A stretch of DNA of 64,000 bases from positions 4,264,001 to 4,328,000 of the forward strand of contig NZ_CP113097.1 of the NCBI RefSeq assembly GCF_026625125.1, in the 5' to 3' direction. Every line of letters starts with the position of its first letter. Position 1 is the stretch's first letter. The stretch comes from Pseudomonas putida (GTDB lineage: Bacteria; Pseudomonadota; Gammaproteobacteria; Pseudomonadales; Pseudomonadaceae). Positions 50,693-61,319 of the stretch are shown here, piece by piece. A model generated the notes under the pieces. It was not told the DNA's origin. It searched no databases and saw nothing but the letters and a program-made list of their open reading frames with translations. The position numbers and the translations under genes are program-made.

Positions 50693-51004
50693 ATGAACAG
50701 CTCAGCGCAGTTTCGCAGTTTTGCCGAGTTCTACCCCTATTACCTGGGGGAGCACAGCAACCCCACCTGTCGGCGCCTGCACTTCGTCGGCACCAGCCTG
50801 GTGATCGCCCTGCTGGCGTACACCATCGCCAGCGGCAAATGGCTGCTGTTATTGGCGGTGCCGGTGTTCGGCTATGGGTTTGCCTGGGTCGGGCACTTCT
50901 TTTTCGAGAAAAACCGGCCAGCGACCTTCAAGCATCCGCTGTACAGCCTGATTGGCGATTTCGCCATGTTCCGCGACATTCTGCTGGGCAGGATCAGCCT
51001 CTAG
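50693..51004 (+). CDS. Mpo1-like DUF962 membrane protein
   Basis: 103-aa protein with two or three hydrophobic helices. FAEFYPYYLGEHSNPTCRRLHFVGTSL and FGYGFAWVGHFFFEKNRPATFKHPLYSLIGDF are the DUF962/Mpo1 signature, with conserved His that in yeast Mpo1 coordinate iron for 2-hydroxy fatty acid alpha-oxidation. Bacterial function is inferred by homology. The ATG at 50693 has a TGGAG site. Confidence 0.92.
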   Translation: MNSSAQFRSFAEFYPYYLGEHSNPTCRRLHFVGTSLVIALLAYTIASGKWLLLLAVPVFGYGFAWVGHFFFEKNRPATFKHPLYSLIGDFAMFRDILLGRISL

Positions 51005-51019
51005 TTGCCCGGGCGGCTG

Positions 51020-51832
51020 TCACGCAGGTTCGCGCGACGCCGCCACGCCCTCTGCCTGCCGTAGCTGGGTGTCGGCCAACCGGTACAGCTCGATGCTGCC
51101 ATCCCAATGCTCGATCAGCGCAGTGCAGGACTCCACCCAATCGCCACAGTTGAGGTAATCCACGTTCCCGACCTTGCGGATTTCGGCATGGTGGATATGC
51201 CCGCACACCACCCCGTGAAAGCCACGACGGGTGCACTCATGGGCAATGGCATCCTCGAAATCGCTGATGAAGTTCACCGCACCTTTGACCTTGTGCTTGA
51301 GGTAGGCCGAAAGTGACCAATAACCATAGCCGTAGCGGGCCCGCCAATGGTTGAGCCAGCGGTTGAGCACCAAGGTGCATTCATAGGCACGATCGCCAAG
51401 GAACGCTAGCCAGCGGTGGTAGCGGGTAATCACATCGAACTGGTCACCATGGATCACCAGCAACCGACGGCCATCGGCCGTGAGGTGCTCAGCCTCGTCC
51501 ACCAGGTGGATGTTGCCCAGAACCAGCCGGGAGTAGCGCCGCAGGAACTCATCATGGTTGCCCGTCACGTAGATCACCTCGGTGCCGCGTTTGCTCAGGG
51601 TCAACAAGCGGCGGATCACATTGGTGTGGGCCTGGGGCCAGTAGATACCGCCACGCAGCTTCCAGCCATCGATGATGTCGCCGACCAGGTAGAGACGGTC
51701 GGCCTGGTAGCCCTTGAGGAAGCGCGACAGGTGTTCGGCCTGACAGTCGCGGGTGCCCAGGTGCACGTCAGAGATCCACAGGGTGCGTACGCGCTGCTTG
51801 CGCGACGGGCGAGAGAGTTCGGCATGGGTCAT
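51020..51832 (-). CDS. LpxH-like UDP-2,3-diacylglucosamine diphosphatase family protein
   Basis: 270-aa calcineurin-like metallophosphoesterase. All metal motifs are present: WISDVHLG (Asp22, His24), LVGDIIDGW, VTGNHDEF, VIHGDQFD and CGHIHHAEI. The length and the WLAFLGDRAYECTLVLNRWLNHWRARYGYGYWSL segment match the longer LpxH-related group in pseudomonads rather than the canonical ~240-aa LpxH. It may act in lipid A or another pyrophosphate. It is divergent from the AraC gene that follows. Confidence 0.85.
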   Translation of the reverse strand: MTHAELSRPSRKQRVRTLWISDVHLGTRDCQAEHLSRFLKGYQADRLYLVGDIIDGWKLRGGIYWPQAHTNVIRRLLTLSKRGTEVIYVTGNHDEFLRRYSRLVLGNIHLVDEAEHLTADGRRLLVIHGDQFDVITRYHRWLAFLGDRAYECTLVLNRWLNHWRARYGYGYWSLSAYLKHKVKGAVNFISDFEDAIAHECTRRGFHGVVCGHIHHAEIRKVGNVDYLNCGDWVESCTALIEHWDGSIELYRLADTQLRQAEGVAASREPA

Positions 51833-51959
51833 GGGGCGGGCTCCGGCGCTGTTTGCTGGAGACTGGCATCGGTACATGACAGGCTGGTGGCAGCGATGTG
51901 ACCGGTGCTGAGCAGCCAGGATTGATGCACAATGGCGCTCTGCCCTGCGAGGACCCACC

Positions 51960-52733
51960 ATGGCCGCCGGCCCGATTCTTTCCCTTCGCCACTACCGCGA
52001 TGACGTGATCGCTCACAGCCACGACCACCCACAGTTGGTGTTCGGCCTGCGCGGCCGGCTGGATTTCGAGGTACAAGGGCACGGGGCGCGGATCGACCGT
52101 CAAGGCCTGATCGTGGTGCCCGCCGGTGCTCACCATACCTGTGGCAGCGATACTGGCAGCCACTGCCTGGTGCTCGATGTCCCGAGCGACCATTGGCTGG
52201 ACGAGCAACTCGGCGAGCATGCCGACGCCAGCCGCCGCCTGCTGGACCGCTCTGGCGCGCTGGGCCTGGACCCTCGCCAACAGCAACTGGTGGACTGGCT
52301 GGCGGCAAGCCCGGTGGACGACCCGCTGATCGCCCGCCAAGGCGCAGCGCTGTTGCTGACCTGCCTCAACCCTGCGGCGTCGGCCAATGTCACACCCAGC
52401 CATCGCCTGCCTTACGCCGCTTTCGACAGCCACATCGAGCAGCATGCAGCCTACCCGCTGCAGGTCGCCGACCTGGCGCGCATCGCCGGATTGTCCAGTG
52501 CGCGGCTGCATGCGCGATTTACGGCCGAGTGCGGCATGACGCCCATGGATTACCTCCGCCAGCGGCGCTTGCTCAAGGCGCGCGAACTGGTTACCCAGAC
52601 ATTGCTGCCGATGGGAGAGATCGCCGCGCAGGTGGGGTACAGCTCACAAAGTGCGTTTTCAGCGGCGATGCTGCGCATGTTCGGATGCGTGCCGAGTGCA
52701 TTGCGACGAGAATCTGGCGACAAACCGCGCTAG
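51960..52733 (+). CDS. AraC-family regulator with cupin domain
   Basis: 257-aa transcription factor. The N-terminal cupin carries His-rich motifs (AHSHDHPQLVFGLRG, VVPAGAHHTC). The C-terminal AraC domain has LQVADLARIAGLSSARLHARFTAECGMTPMDYLRQRRLLKA and EIAAQVGYSSQSAFSAAMLRMFG. It is followed 110 nt later by an EamA exporter on the same strand, a common regulator-transporter pairing. Confidence 0.88.
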   Translation: MAAGPILSLRHYRDDVIAHSHDHPQLVFGLRGRLDFEVQGHGARIDRQGLIVVPAGAHHTCGSDTGSHCLVLDVPSDHWLDEQLGEHADASRRLLDRSGALGLDPRQQQLVDWLAASPVDDPLIARQGAALLLTCLNPAASANVTPSHRLPYAAFDSHIEQHAAYPLQVADLARIAGLSSARLHARFTAECGMTPMDYLRQRRLLKARELVTQTLLPMGEIAAQVGYSSQSAFSAAMLRMFGCVPSALRRESGDKPR

Positions 52734-52843
52734 GGTGGCGACAGACCGGGCTTGGCAGCGGCTTTACACTGTGCCTGCCCCGGCCTGTTGGGGTCACCGC
52801 ACGACAAGGCCGGGCCTGACCAGACGGATTTCAAAGGACCACC

Positions 52844-53734
52844 ATGAACCACCGTACCGCCCTGGGCGCCCTGCACATCGGCGCACTGTTCTTCGGCCTG
52901 ACCGGCGTCTTTGGCAAACTGGCCGCCAGCGCGAGCCCAGCCATCATCGTCTTCGGCCGTGCCGCCTTTGCCGTGCTTGCCCTTGCGCTGTTCGCCAGCA
53001 TCGCCGGCCCAGGCTGGCAGCGCCTGCGCAGCCAGGACGTCCAGCGCCTCTTGCTGGGCGGTGTGCTACTGGCCGGCCACTGGGTCAGCTTCTTCATCGC
53101 CGTCAAAGTCGGTGGCGTGGCTATCGCCACCCTGGGCTTCGCCAGTTTCCCGGCATTTACCGTGATGCTCGAAGGGCTGCTGTTCCGTGAACGCATCCGC
53201 CGCAACGAAGCGCTGCTGGTGTTGCTGGTGAGTATCGGCCTGGTGCTGGTGACGCCCTCTTTCGACCTGGCCAGCGACGCCACGGGCGGGCTGCTATGGG
53301 CCCTGCTTTCCGGCCTGCTGTTTTCGCTACTGTCGCTGACCAACCGGGCAGGCTCCGGGCGCTTGCCTGCCGTTCAGGCAGCGCTGTGGCAAAACCTCGT
53401 GGTCGGCCTGTGCCTGCTGCCGTTCGCTGCGCAGGGCCTGGGTACGGTAGAGCCCATGGATTGGCTGTGGATCGCCCTGCTGGGGGTTTTCTGCACGGGC
53501 GTCGCCCATAGCCTGTTCGTCGCCAGCCTGGCGGTGATCAAGGCACGTACTGCCGCGTTGGTTTTCGGCATGGAACCGATCTACGGCATCGCTGTTGCCT
53601 GGATGGTGTTCGCCGAAACCCCAACCCTGCGCATGCTGCTGGGCGGTGCACTGATCATCTTCGCCATCGTGCTCTCCAGCCGCCTTGCCGCCGAGCAGCC
53701 GCCCAGGCCACGCACCGTGGCCGAGGGCGCCTGA
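52844..53734 (+). CDS. EamA/DMT-family exporter
   Basis: 296-aa membrane protein with about ten helices in two EamA repeats (first repeat HIGALFFGLTGVFGKLAASASPAIIVFGRAAFAVLA; second GLLWALLSGLLFSLLSLTNRAGS and GMEPIYGIAVAWMVFAETP). It probably exports an amino acid or metabolite; substrate unknown. It has an AAAGGA ribosome site. Its stop codon abuts the convergent Rdx gene stop with no gap. Confidence 0.88.
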   Translation: MNHRTALGALHIGALFFGLTGVFGKLAASASPAIIVFGRAAFAVLALALFASIAGPGWQRLRSQDVQRLLLGGVLLAGHWVSFFIAVKVGGVAIATLGFASFPAFTVMLEGLLFRERIRRNEALLVLLVSIGLVLVTPSFDLASDATGGLLWALLSGLLFSLLSLTNRAGSGRLPAVQAALWQNLVVGLCLLPFAAQGLGTVEPMDWLWIALLGVFCTGVAHSLFVASLAVIKARTAALVFGMEPIYGIAVAWMVFAETPTLRMLLGGALIIFAIVLSSRLAAEQPPRPRTVAEGA

Positions 53735-54016
53735 TCAGCGGTCGTTGTGCCCAAGGTCGCGCTGCGGGTCGATCTGGTCACGCACACGCTGCTTGAGCAC
53801 CTTGGCCTCAGGGAAGCCACCGTCAGCCTTGCGCTCCCAGATCTGCACGCCATTGCAAGTGATGCGGAAAGTACCGCCGGTAGCAGGCTCCAGCACCACC
53901 CTGGCCAGGTCATCGGCGAAGGTGCTGAGCAGTTCCTGGGCGAGCCAGGCGGCGCGCAGCAGCCATTGGCACTGCGTGCAATAGGTGATGATGATTTCCG
54001 GCTTGTTGTCGGCCAT
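53735..54016 (-). CDS. SelT/SelW/SelH-family Rdx redox protein
   Basis: 93-aa thioredoxin-like protein. The redox motif is TYCTQCQWL (Cys13 and Cys16, CxxC), where eukaryotic homologues carry selenocysteine. PATGGTFRITCNGVQIWERKADGGFPEAKVLKQRVRD is the Rdx family core. It is cysteine-based here, so no SECIS element is needed. Function in bacteria is little known. Confidence 0.92.
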   Translation of the reverse strand: MADNKPEIIITYCTQCQWLLRAAWLAQELLSTFADDLARVVLEPATGGTFRITCNGVQIWERKADGGFPEAKVLKQRVRDQIDPQRDLGHNDR

Positions 54017-54082
54017 GGTGCGCTTTCTCCAGGTGATGGCCGCTTATACTAGCGGTCTTTAGCCCCCTGTTTGAGACTCACG

Positions 54083-56266
54083 ATGCGCCGCCTGCTGTTC
54101 TGCCTCCTGCTGACGCTCAGCTCCTTCACCGTGCTCGCCGAGGCGGCACGCCCCAAGGTCGGTTTGGTACTCTCCGGGGGCGCCGCCCGTGGCCTGGCCC
54201 ACATCGGCGTGCTCAAGGCCCTGGAGGAACAGGGCGTGCGCATCGACGCCATCGCCGGCACCAGCATGGGCGCTGTGGTTGGCGGCCTGTATGCGTCCGG
54301 CTACAGCGTCGAGGAGCTGGAAAAGCTCGCCACCACGCTGGACTGGCAGGAAGCCTTGTCCGATGCCCCACCGCGCAAGGACGTGCCCTTCCGGCGCAAG
54401 CAGGACGACCGCGACTTTCTGGTCAAGCAGAAGCTGAGTTTTCGAGACGACGGCAGCCTCGGCCTGCCACTGGGCGTGATTCAAGGCCAGAACCTCGCAC
54501 TGCTGCTGGAAAGCAAGCTGGCCCACACCGCCGATACCCGCGATTTCGACAAATTGCCGATACCGTTCCGCGCCGTGGCAACCGACATCGCCAGCGGCGA
54601 GAAAGTGGTATTCCGCCGCGGCCACCTGCCCCAAGTGATCCGCGCCAGCATGTCGATCCCGGCGGTATTCGCCCCGGTCGAGCTTGATGGGCGCCTGCTG
54701 GTCGATGGCGGCATGGTCGACAACATACCCGTGGATGTCGCCCGGGACATGGGCGTTGACCTGGCCATCGTGGTCGATATCGGCACCCCGCTGCGTGACC
54801 GCAAACAACTGGCCACGGTGGTGGACGTACTCAACCAGTCCATCACGCTGATGACCCGGCGCAATTCCGAAGAGCAGCTGGCCAGTTTGCACAGAGATGA
54901 CATCCTCATCCAGCCACAGCTGGCCGCGTTCGGCGTCACCGACTTCGGCCGCGCGCGCGACATGATCGAAGCCGGCTACCGCGCAACCCGCCTGCTCGAC
55001 CCTCGCCTGGCGGCCCTGCGCCAGCCTGAAGGGGATGCCGAACTGGCCATGGCACGCTCACCACGCCAACGCACCCCGGTGATCACCGCCATCAAGGTGG
55101 AGAACGACTCCAAGGTCAGCGATGACGTGATCCGCTATTACATCCGCCAGCCGATCGGCGAGCCGCTGGAGCTCGACCGGCTGCAAACCGACATGGGCAC
55201 CTTGTATGGCCTGGACTACTTCGACCGCGTGCAATACCGCGTGGTCCACAAAGGCAACGACAACACCTTGGTGATCAACGCCCGCGGCAAGCGCGGCGGC
55301 ACCGATTACCTGCGCCTGGGCCTGAACCTGTCGGATGACCTGCGCGGGGACAGTGCCTTCAACCTGGGCGCCAGCTATCGGGTCAACGGTATCAACCAAC
55401 TGGGCGCCGAGTGGCTGACGCGCGCGCAGATCGGGGACAAGCAAGAGCTTTACAGCGAGTTCTACCAGCCACTTGACGTGGGTTCACGCTACTTCATCGC
55501 CCCTTATCTGGACTTCGGCTCGCAGAATATCGAAGCCACCCTGGACAGCGATCCGATAGCCGAATACCGCCTCGAACGCTATGGCTTTGGCCTCAACATC
55601 GGCCGCCAGATCGGCACCTATGGCGAAGTGCGCCTGGGTGCGGGCAAGGCCTGGGGCGAGGCCGAGGTGCGCATCGGCGAACAGGACCTGCCCAAGCTCA
55701 GTTTCAACGAAGGCTTCTACGAGCTGAAATACTCGTTCGACACGCTCGACAATGTGTACTTCCCGCACAGTGGCGAGAACATAGGCCTGACCCTGCGCAA
55801 ATACGACAAATCGCTGGACTCGGACGCGGACTACCGCCAATGGATGTTCAATCTGGACAAGGCATTGAGCAGCGGGCCGAACACGCTGGTGCTCGGTGGG
55901 GGGTATGGTCGCACGCTCGACGACACCGAGGTGGTGACGTCGAGCTTTGTGCTTGGCGGGGCACGGCAACTGTCCGGCTTCCGCCAGGACTCGGTATCCG
56001 GGCAGAACGTGAGCCTGCTGCGCATGGTCTATTACCGCCGCCTCACGCCGCGCTCTTATCTGCCGCTGGACTTTCCACTCTACATCGGCGGGTCCCTGGA
56101 GCGCGGGCGGGCGTGGAACAATGACAATGAGTTCGACAGTGGCTACATCAATGCCGCCAGTATCTTCCTGGGGCTGGACACGCCCCTGGGGCCGCTGAGC
56201 CTCAGCTATGGCGCTAACACCGCGGATGAGCAGGCAATCTACTTGAACCTGGGGAACACGTTCTAA
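54083..56266 (+). CDS. plpD: PlpD-type patatin phospholipase autotransporter
   Basis: 727-aa type Vd secretion protein. A signal peptide (MRRLLFCLLLTLSSFTVLAEA) is followed by a patatin domain with oxyanion loop SGGAARG (31-37), nucleophile Ser61 in GTSMG and catalytic Asp208 in DGG; the spacing matches P. aeruginosa PlpD. A single POTRA-like domain (~325-395) leads to a 16-strand-type beta-barrel of the BamA superfamily, ending in the outer-membrane signal YLNLGNTF with terminal Phe. A TTG at 54071 would put four residues before the signal; the ATG at 54083 is preferred. Confidence 0.94.
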   Translation: MRRLLFCLLLTLSSFTVLAEAARPKVGLVLSGGAARGLAHIGVLKALEEQGVRIDAIAGTSMGAVVGGLYASGYSVEELEKLATTLDWQEALSDAPPRKDVPFRRKQDDRDFLVKQKLSFRDDGSLGLPLGVIQGQNLALLLESKLAHTADTRDFDKLPIPFRAVATDIASGEKVVFRRGHLPQVIRASMSIPAVFAPVELDGRLLVDGGMVDNIPVDVARDMGVDLAIVVDIGTPLRDRKQLATVVDVLNQSITLMTRRNSEEQLASLHRDDILIQPQLAAFGVTDFGRARDMIEAGYRATRLLDPRLAALRQPEGDAELAMARSPRQRTPVITAIKVENDSKVSDDVIRYYIRQPIGEPLELDRLQTDMGTLYGLDYFDRVQYRVVHKGNDNTLVINARGKRGGTDYLRLGLNLSDDLRGDSAFNLGASYRVNGINQLGAEWLTRAQIGDKQELYSEFYQPLDVGSRYFIAPYLDFGSQNIEATLDSDPIAEYRLERYGFGLNIGRQIGTYGEVRLGAGKAWGEAEVRIGEQDLPKLSFNEGFYELKYSFDTLDNVYFPHSGENIGLTLRKYDKSLDSDADYRQWMFNLDKALSSGPNTLVLGGGYGRTLDDTEVVTSSFVLGGARQLSGFRQDSVSGQNVSLLRMVYYRRLTPRSYLPLDFPLYIGGSLERGRAWNNDNEFDSGYINAASIFLGLDTPLGPLSLSYGANTADEQAIYLNLGNTF

Positions 56267-56287
56267 GCCTGAAGGCCGAATCGGGCC

Positions 56288-56725
56288 TCAGGACTTTTCC
56301 AGGTTGGCCAGAATCTTTGCATGCACGCGCATGCACACGTCCAGGTCAGCCTCATCAACCCCGGTGAACAATTCCAGGCGCAAGGCATTGGCGATGGTTT
56401 CGATCTGCTCGATCAGCGGCTTTGCCGGAGGACACAGCTGGATCTTCTTCGCCCGCCGGTCCTCAAGCACCGCCTGGCGTCGAACCAGGCTCTGGCTTTC
56501 CAGGCTGTCCAGCAGACGCGCCAAGGTCGGGCCTTCAACGCCGACGCTTTTGGCCAGCTCGCGCTGGGTAGGCGCTTCTTCGAAACGAGCCAGGTGCAGC
56601 AACACCAGCCAGCGCGCCTGGGACAGGTTGAGCCCGGCCAAGCGGCGATCCAGTTCGGCGCGCCAGCCACGGGACATCTGGGCCAGCTGCATGCCGAAAC
56701 GGTGTTGGTTGTCGGTCAGGGGCAT
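56288..56725 (-). CDS. MarR-family transcriptional regulator
   Basis: 145-aa winged-helix regulator. The fold is plain: LSQARWLVLLHLARFEEAPTQRELAKSVGVEGPTLARLLDSLESQSLVRRQ and the wing EDRRAKKIQLCPPAKPLIEQI. The group resembles SlyA/HosA types. The ATG at 56725 is preferred over TTG 56731. A palindrome lies about 20 bp upstream and may be its own operator. It is convergent with plpD and stands alone. Confidence 0.92.
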   Translation of the reverse strand: MPLTDNQHRFGMQLAQMSRGWRAELDRRLAGLNLSQARWLVLLHLARFEEAPTQRELAKSVGVEGPTLARLLDSLESQSLVRRQAVLEDRRAKKIQLCPPAKPLIEQIETIANALRLELFTGVDEADLDVCMRVHAKILANLEKS

Positions 56726-56744
56726 AAACAACTCATTGACTAGA

Positions 56745-56757
56745 ACTAATTATTAGT
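56745..56757. promoter_or_regulatory. Palindromic candidate operator of the MarR gene
   Basis: ACTAA-TTA-TTAGT is a perfect 5-bp-arm palindrome in AT-rich DNA directly upstream of the marR-type gene. Size and placement fit MarR/SlyA autoregulatory sites; it remains unproven. Confidence 0.5.
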
Positions 56758-56866
56758 CAGCTAACCATGCCCCGGGCCATCAGGCAAGGCTGCCCCGCCC
56801 GGAAATGTCTGAAAGTCGTCAAAAAGGATGACATTGATCAGTGGATGTCCGAAATGTCTTCCATCA

Positions 56867-59011
<2,145 letters not shown>

Positions 59012-59255
59012 GTGCAACTCCACAAATCGCCGTACCATCCTGGACACAGGCTGGACGAAAAACCCGCTCCGCACACGCCAAATGCGTAAGCGGCTTTTGC
59101 CAGAAGCCGGGGAAACCCGCCCCTGGGTGAAAAACCGCGAAGTATACCCCAGTGCCAGCCTGTACAGGATGCCCGGTGACAGACGTTCCCTTTGCCCCGC
59201 CATCGCCGCAAGGTGCTAGAATTCACTATCGTTTATTCCCCAAGGTAGCCCTGTA

Positions 59256-59843
59256 ATGTCCTTCGCCGAGCAACTGACCCGCCTGCAAGCCTTCCTCGAC
59301 GCCGACGAGCTGCACGAAGAAGCGCTGGACTACGTCGCCGCCCACGGCTACCTGACCGCGCTGTCGATCTGCTCGGAAGACGTCCCCGAGCGTGAATGGA
59401 TCGACGCGCTGTTCGCCGAAGAGCCTCATTACGCCAGCGATGCCCAGCGCACCGAGATCGAAGCTACCTTGGTGGCACTGAAGGGCCACATCGCCCGTCA
59501 GCTGGCCAGCGACGAAGAATTCGACCTGCCGTGCGACCTGGACCTGACCGACGAGCCGGACGACTCCGACCTGCGCGGCTGGTGCATCGGCTTCATGGAA
59601 GGCGTTTTCCTGCGTGAAGAGGCCTGGTTCGAGAACGCCGAAGAAGAAGTCAGCGAGATGCTGCTGCCGATCATGGTCGGTTCGGGCCTGTTCGACGAGC
59701 AGCCGGAGTTCGCCGACATCGCCAGCAACGCCAACCTGCAGGACGACATGATCGTGCAGATCCCAGAGGCGCTGAGCGCGTTGTTCCTGCTGCTGCACGC
59801 GCCTGACGAGAAGCCTGCGCTGCTCAAGCCCCGCCACCACTGA
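59256..59843 (+). CDS. YecA/UPF0149-family protein
   Basis: 195-aa acidic, mostly helical protein with the YecA/YgfB family core (HGYLTALSICSEDVPEREWIDALF, GWCIGFMEGVFLREEAWF). Unlike many YecA members it lacks a C-terminal SEC-C zinc motif, ending LLKPRHH. Function unknown. An AAGGTAG site lies 7 nt before the ATG. A DUF454 gene follows 7 nt later. Confidence 0.9.
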   Translation: MSFAEQLTRLQAFLDADELHEEALDYVAAHGYLTALSICSEDVPEREWIDALFAEEPHYASDAQRTEIEATLVALKGHIARQLASDEEFDLPCDLDLTDEPDDSDLRGWCIGFMEGVFLREEAWFENAEEEVSEMLLPIMVGSGLFDEQPEFADIASNANLQDDMIVQIPEALSALFLLLHAPDEKPALLKPRHH

Positions 59844-59850
59844 GTCGGCT

Positions 59851-60216
59851 GTGCGCTACCTGCTGCTGGCCATCGGCTGGCTCAGCGTTGCGCTGGGGGT
59901 GCTGGGGATCTTCCTGCCGGTGTTGCCCACCACCCCTTTTCTGCTGCTGGCGGCGGCCTGCTTCGCCCGCAGCTCGCCACGCTTTCATCACTGGCTGGTC
60001 AACCACCCCACCCTGGGGCCGTGGATCCGCGACTACCTGAGCGGTGAAGGTATCCCCTTGAAGGGCAAGGTATACGCCATCGGCCTGATGTGGGCGAGCA
60101 TCGGCCTGTCGTGCTTCCTGGTACCCCTGTTTTGGGCGCGGGCATTCATGCTGACCAGTGCGGTGCTGGTCAGCCTGTACATCCTGAAGCAGAAGACGTT
60201 GCGCAAACCTGACTGA
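59851..60216 (+). CDS. YbaN/DUF454 inner-membrane protein
   Basis: 121-aa membrane protein with about three helices. The family signature GWLSVALGVLGIFLPVLPTTPFLLLAAACFARSSPRFHHWLV and NHPTLGPWIRDY is complete. Function unknown. The GTG at 59851 begins the conserved MRYLLLAIGW, and the gene is coupled to the YecA-family gene in front. Confidence 0.92.
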   Translation: MRYLLLAIGWLSVALGVLGIFLPVLPTTPFLLLAAACFARSSPRFHHWLVNHPTLGPWIRDYLSGEGIPLKGKVYAIGLMWASIGLSCFLVPLFWARAFMLTSAVLVSLYILKQKTLRKPD

Positions 60217-60252
60217 ATTGGCCCTGTTGCCAACGGGTCCTTCCTGTTGATT

Positions 60253-60284
60253 AATTGTTGCCGTTTATTTTCACTGCAACAATT
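60253..60284. promoter_or_regulatory. Inverted repeat upstream of the T6SS cassette
   Basis: A 9-bp perfect inverted repeat AATTGTTGC/GCAACAATT with a 14-nt loop. It lies in a conspicuously AT-rich stretch 36 nt after the DUF454 stop and about 130 bp before the tssL start. There is no T run on the forward strand, so it may be an operator or a 3'-end stabilising stem rather than a terminator. Confidence 0.45.
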
Positions 60285-60411
60285 ACAAATATATATTAGC
60301 GACAATTCCTACATCATTTTAGGACGCCAAAATCTGCACTAAGATTCAGTTCCCCGTTAGTGTTAGGTCCACAGCTAAAACATGGACACTAACAGTGCGC
60401 GAGGACTACCA

Positions 60412-61293
60412 ATGCCAGATAAAACGAGGCGTTGCACTGAAACGGACGATTCGAATACTCCTCCTTACGACGTAACCGAGCGCCGAGCAAATCTGCTGCT
60501 CAAACAGGCGGTGTGGGGCGATCCCCCCTCATCGGCTCAAGGCGCTTCAGCCGGCCCTGAAATCAACGTGTGCGGCTATCCAGCCGACCCGCAATTCCAG
60601 CTGAGGGGCGGCCACAGCAACCTGATGGTCGATGCAGCCATGCCGCTGTTCGGCCTGGCCATGCGCCTTCGCACCCTGGACGCACTCCCCCATATCGCGG
60701 CGCTACGCCAGCAGGTGCACACGCAGATTTGCGCCATTCTCGAAGAGGTGGGCCAGCGCGGCTACGACGCTATCCAGATGCAGGCCTACTCCTATGCCTT
60801 GTGCCTGCACCTCGACGAAATCGTCATGGCCACACCGTGGGGCAGCAACTCCGTCTGGAGTGGCCGAACATTGCTCAGCGATTTTCATCAGGACACTCAG
60901 GGTGGCGAAAAAATATTCGCGGTGCTTTCGCGCATGATGCAAGAGCCTGAGCGTTTCCAGGATGTTCTGGAATTTGTCTACTTGTGCCTGTGCTTTGGCC
61001 TGAAAGGCAAGTACGCCCTAGAGCCCAAAGGCGATGAACTGCTGGACGCACTGATAACGGAACTTCACGGCATCATCCGCCAACTTCGCGGGCCCGTGCC
61101 TGAAGACGTTTGCGACCCTTACACCAATGTCGTCATGCGCCCGTACAAAAAGCCACGCGATTGGCTGCCTTGGTGGAGTCCATTGGTGATATCGGCTTTG
61201 GCCATGGTAGCTGCGTACAACTATTACAGCTACCGCCTGGGCCTGCTCACCGCAGAAGTACTCGAATCGCTCGACCTCATTTTGCAGCAGTAG
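60412..61293 (+). CDS. tssL: DotU/TssL-family type VI secretion protein
   Basis: 293-aa IcmH/DotU-type component of the T6SS membrane complex. The conserved helical core is visible (LFGLAMRLRTLDALPHIAALRQQVHTQI, YALCLHLDEIVMATPWG, FLCLCFGLKGKY-like YLCLCFGLKGKYAL). A single transmembrane segment lies near the C-terminus (WSPLVISALAMVAAYNYY), placing the domain in the cytoplasm. It lacks the C-terminal OmpA peptidoglycan domain of some TssL. A GAGGA site 6 nt before ATG 60412 decides the start over ATG 60382. No other membrane-complex gene is present, so it is an orphan copy. Confidence 0.88.
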   Translation: MPDKTRRCTETDDSNTPPYDVTERRANLLLKQAVWGDPPSSAQGASAGPEINVCGYPADPQFQLRGGHSNLMVDAAMPLFGLAMRLRTLDALPHIAALRQQVHTQICAILEEVGQRGYDAIQMQAYSYALCLHLDEIVMATPWGSNSVWSGRTLLSDFHQDTQGGEKIFAVLSRMMQEPERFQDVLEFVYLCLCFGLKGKYALEPKGDELLDALITELHGIIRQLRGPVPEDVCDPYTNVVMRPYKKPRDWLPWWSPLVISALAMVAAYNYYSYRLGLLTAEVLESLDLILQQ

Positions 61294-61319
61294 CTGGAAA
61301 AGTGCTTCCAGGAGGAACC

